A DNA stretch of 64,000 nt from Methylomonas lenta (GTDB taxonomy: Bacteria > Pseudomonadota > Gammaproteobacteria > Methylococcales > Methylomonadaceae): contig NZ_LUUI01000095.1 in the NCBI RefSeq assembly GCF_001644015.1, positions 124,001-188,000 on the forward strand. Direction: 5' to 3'. The notes below the pieces were generated by a model that saw only the letters and a program-made list of their open reading frames with translations, made no database searches and had not been told where the DNA came from. The position numbers were made by a program, and so were the translations under genes. Positions 63,469 through 64,000 of the stretch are shown piece after piece; positions within the stretch are counted from its first letter, which is position 1, and every line of letters starts with the position of its first letter.

Positions 63469-64000
63469 ATGATCAAAAAAATACTGAACACTCTCGTTAT
63501 ATTGGCAGCCCTCAGCGTTACTGCTTATGCGGATGAATCACCCATTAATCAACTAAAGGCTTTTTTAAAAGCCAGTGCCTCGCTATCAGCTGATTTTAAA
63601 CAGGTGAGTTACAACCAGGCCGGGCAGGCAGGACAAAGCAGTTTTGGCCAGTTTTATCTAAGTAGGCCGGGTAAGTTCCGCTGGGATTATAAAATGCCTT
63701 TTGCACAGGAAATTGTGTCTAATTCCGACAAAGTCTGGTTTTACGATGCCGACCTGGAACAGGTTACCGTAAAACAACTGGATGATTCCTTGGGATCTAC
63801 CCCGGCATTATTATTGACTGGTCAAGTCGATATCGATGAAAAATTTGTGCTGGAAGAGCAGGGGAATGACGATGACATGAATTGGATCAAATTATCGCCC
63901 AAAAACGAAGAAAGTGGCTTTAAATACATTTTGATTGGTTTGAATCATGGCCAATTGGGCGGTATGGAACTCAGTGATAATTTCGGTCAACTGACACGGA
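63469..64000 (+). CDS. lolA: Outer-membrane lipoprotein carrier LolA (cut by window end)
   Basis: The first ~177 codons of a periplasmic chaperone that moves lipoproteins from LolCDE to LolB. The signal peptide is MIKKILNTLVILAALSVTAYA, followed by LKASASLSADFKQVSYNQAG and GQFYLSRPGKFRWDYKMPFAQEIVSNSDKVWFYDADLEQVTV, the usual LolA core. The gene continues beyond the window. It starts 2 bp after mrcB, so the two may be co-transcribed. Confidence 0.93.
   Translation, partial: MIKKILNTLVILAALSVTAYADESPINQLKAFLKASASLSADFKQVSYNQAGQAGQSSFGQFYLSRPGKFRWDYKMPFAQEIVSNSDKVWFYDADLEQVTVKQLDDSLGSTPALLLTGQVDIDEKFVLEEQGNDDDMNWIKLSPKNEESGFKYILIGLNHGQLGGMELSDNFGQLTR

Overview
The window looks like a chromosomal segment of a gammaproteobacterium. 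The translation cluster runs in the order thrS-infC-rpmI-rplT-pheS-pheT-ihfA-merR, with lnt, lolA, mrcB, ksgA and pdxA nearby. A VPxPAAAWLFG-type sorting tail, a c-di-GMP-I-like leader and a heme d1 (nir) cluster fit a Methylococcales methanotroph such as Methylomonas or Methylobacter. That taxonomic placement is inference; no methane oxidation gene lies in the window.

Layout. 0-2.3 kb: an AT-rich P-loop ATPase gene enclosed by two roughly 290-bp inverted repeats. 2.3-4.7 kb: ksgA, pdxA and a MarR-type regulator with a Cys-rich tail. 4.9-12.4 kb: a cytochrome cd1/heme d1 cluster (cd1 enzyme, two small cytochromes c, DUF3465, nirF, nirD, nirL, nirG, nirH, nirJ), broken between nirG and nirH by a ribbon-helix-helix/membrane-protein pair. 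12.5-16.4 kb: a sorting-tail remnant, a decayed brnT/brnA-like toxin-antitoxin pair, a GNAT/nitrilase pair and lnt. 16.8-25.7 kb: a 32-residue membrane miniprotein candidate, a MarR regulator with a palindromic operator, a small periplasmic protein, and an RND efflux operon with a divergent TetR regulator and operator. 25.9-34.2 kb: a type I restriction-modification locus (hsdM, hsdS, an AlbA_2-type gene, hsdR) in which hsdR carries an in-frame TGA just before its Walker A motif. 34.7-39.7 kb: a 4.9-kb element integrated in the 3' end of tRNA-Pro(GGG), carrying integrase, AlpA, a CHC2 zinc-finger protein, a DUF3987 protein and a small zinc-ribbon/HPD protein. 39.7-47.3 kb: the translation cluster and tRNA-Val(GAC). 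47.3-56 kb: a giant FAD/Fe-S oxidoreductase and a FecI/FecR/TonB-receptor set. 56-64 kb: a riboswitch-like leader with a sorting-tail protein, uvrB, a SprA-like protein, a PilZ protein, mrcB and the start of lolA.

How parts work together. The nir genes convert siroheme to heme d1 (NirD/L/G/H decarboxylation, NirJ radical chemistry, NirF late step) and supply a periplasmic cd1 enzyme with its small cytochromes. nirE is not here, so the siroheme precursor must come from elsewhere. The restriction locus is predicted to methylate but not cut unless the stop codon is read through or is a sequencing error.

The most unusual structure is inside the tRNA-Pro element. Between int and alpA there are three units with an exact 124-bp period. 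Each has a sigma70-like promoter (TTGACA, 17 bp, TGTAAT). In the first two an intrinsic terminator follows within about 45 nt; in the third it lies about 90 nt further on. These could be tandem genes for tiny RNAs or a transcription-control module of a satellite-like element. Runner-up signals are the inverted-repeat-bounded ATPase, the hsdR stop codon, TTAGCAA iteron-like repeats at the end of the DUF3987 gene, and the mixed NirS/NirN character of the cd1 enzyme.
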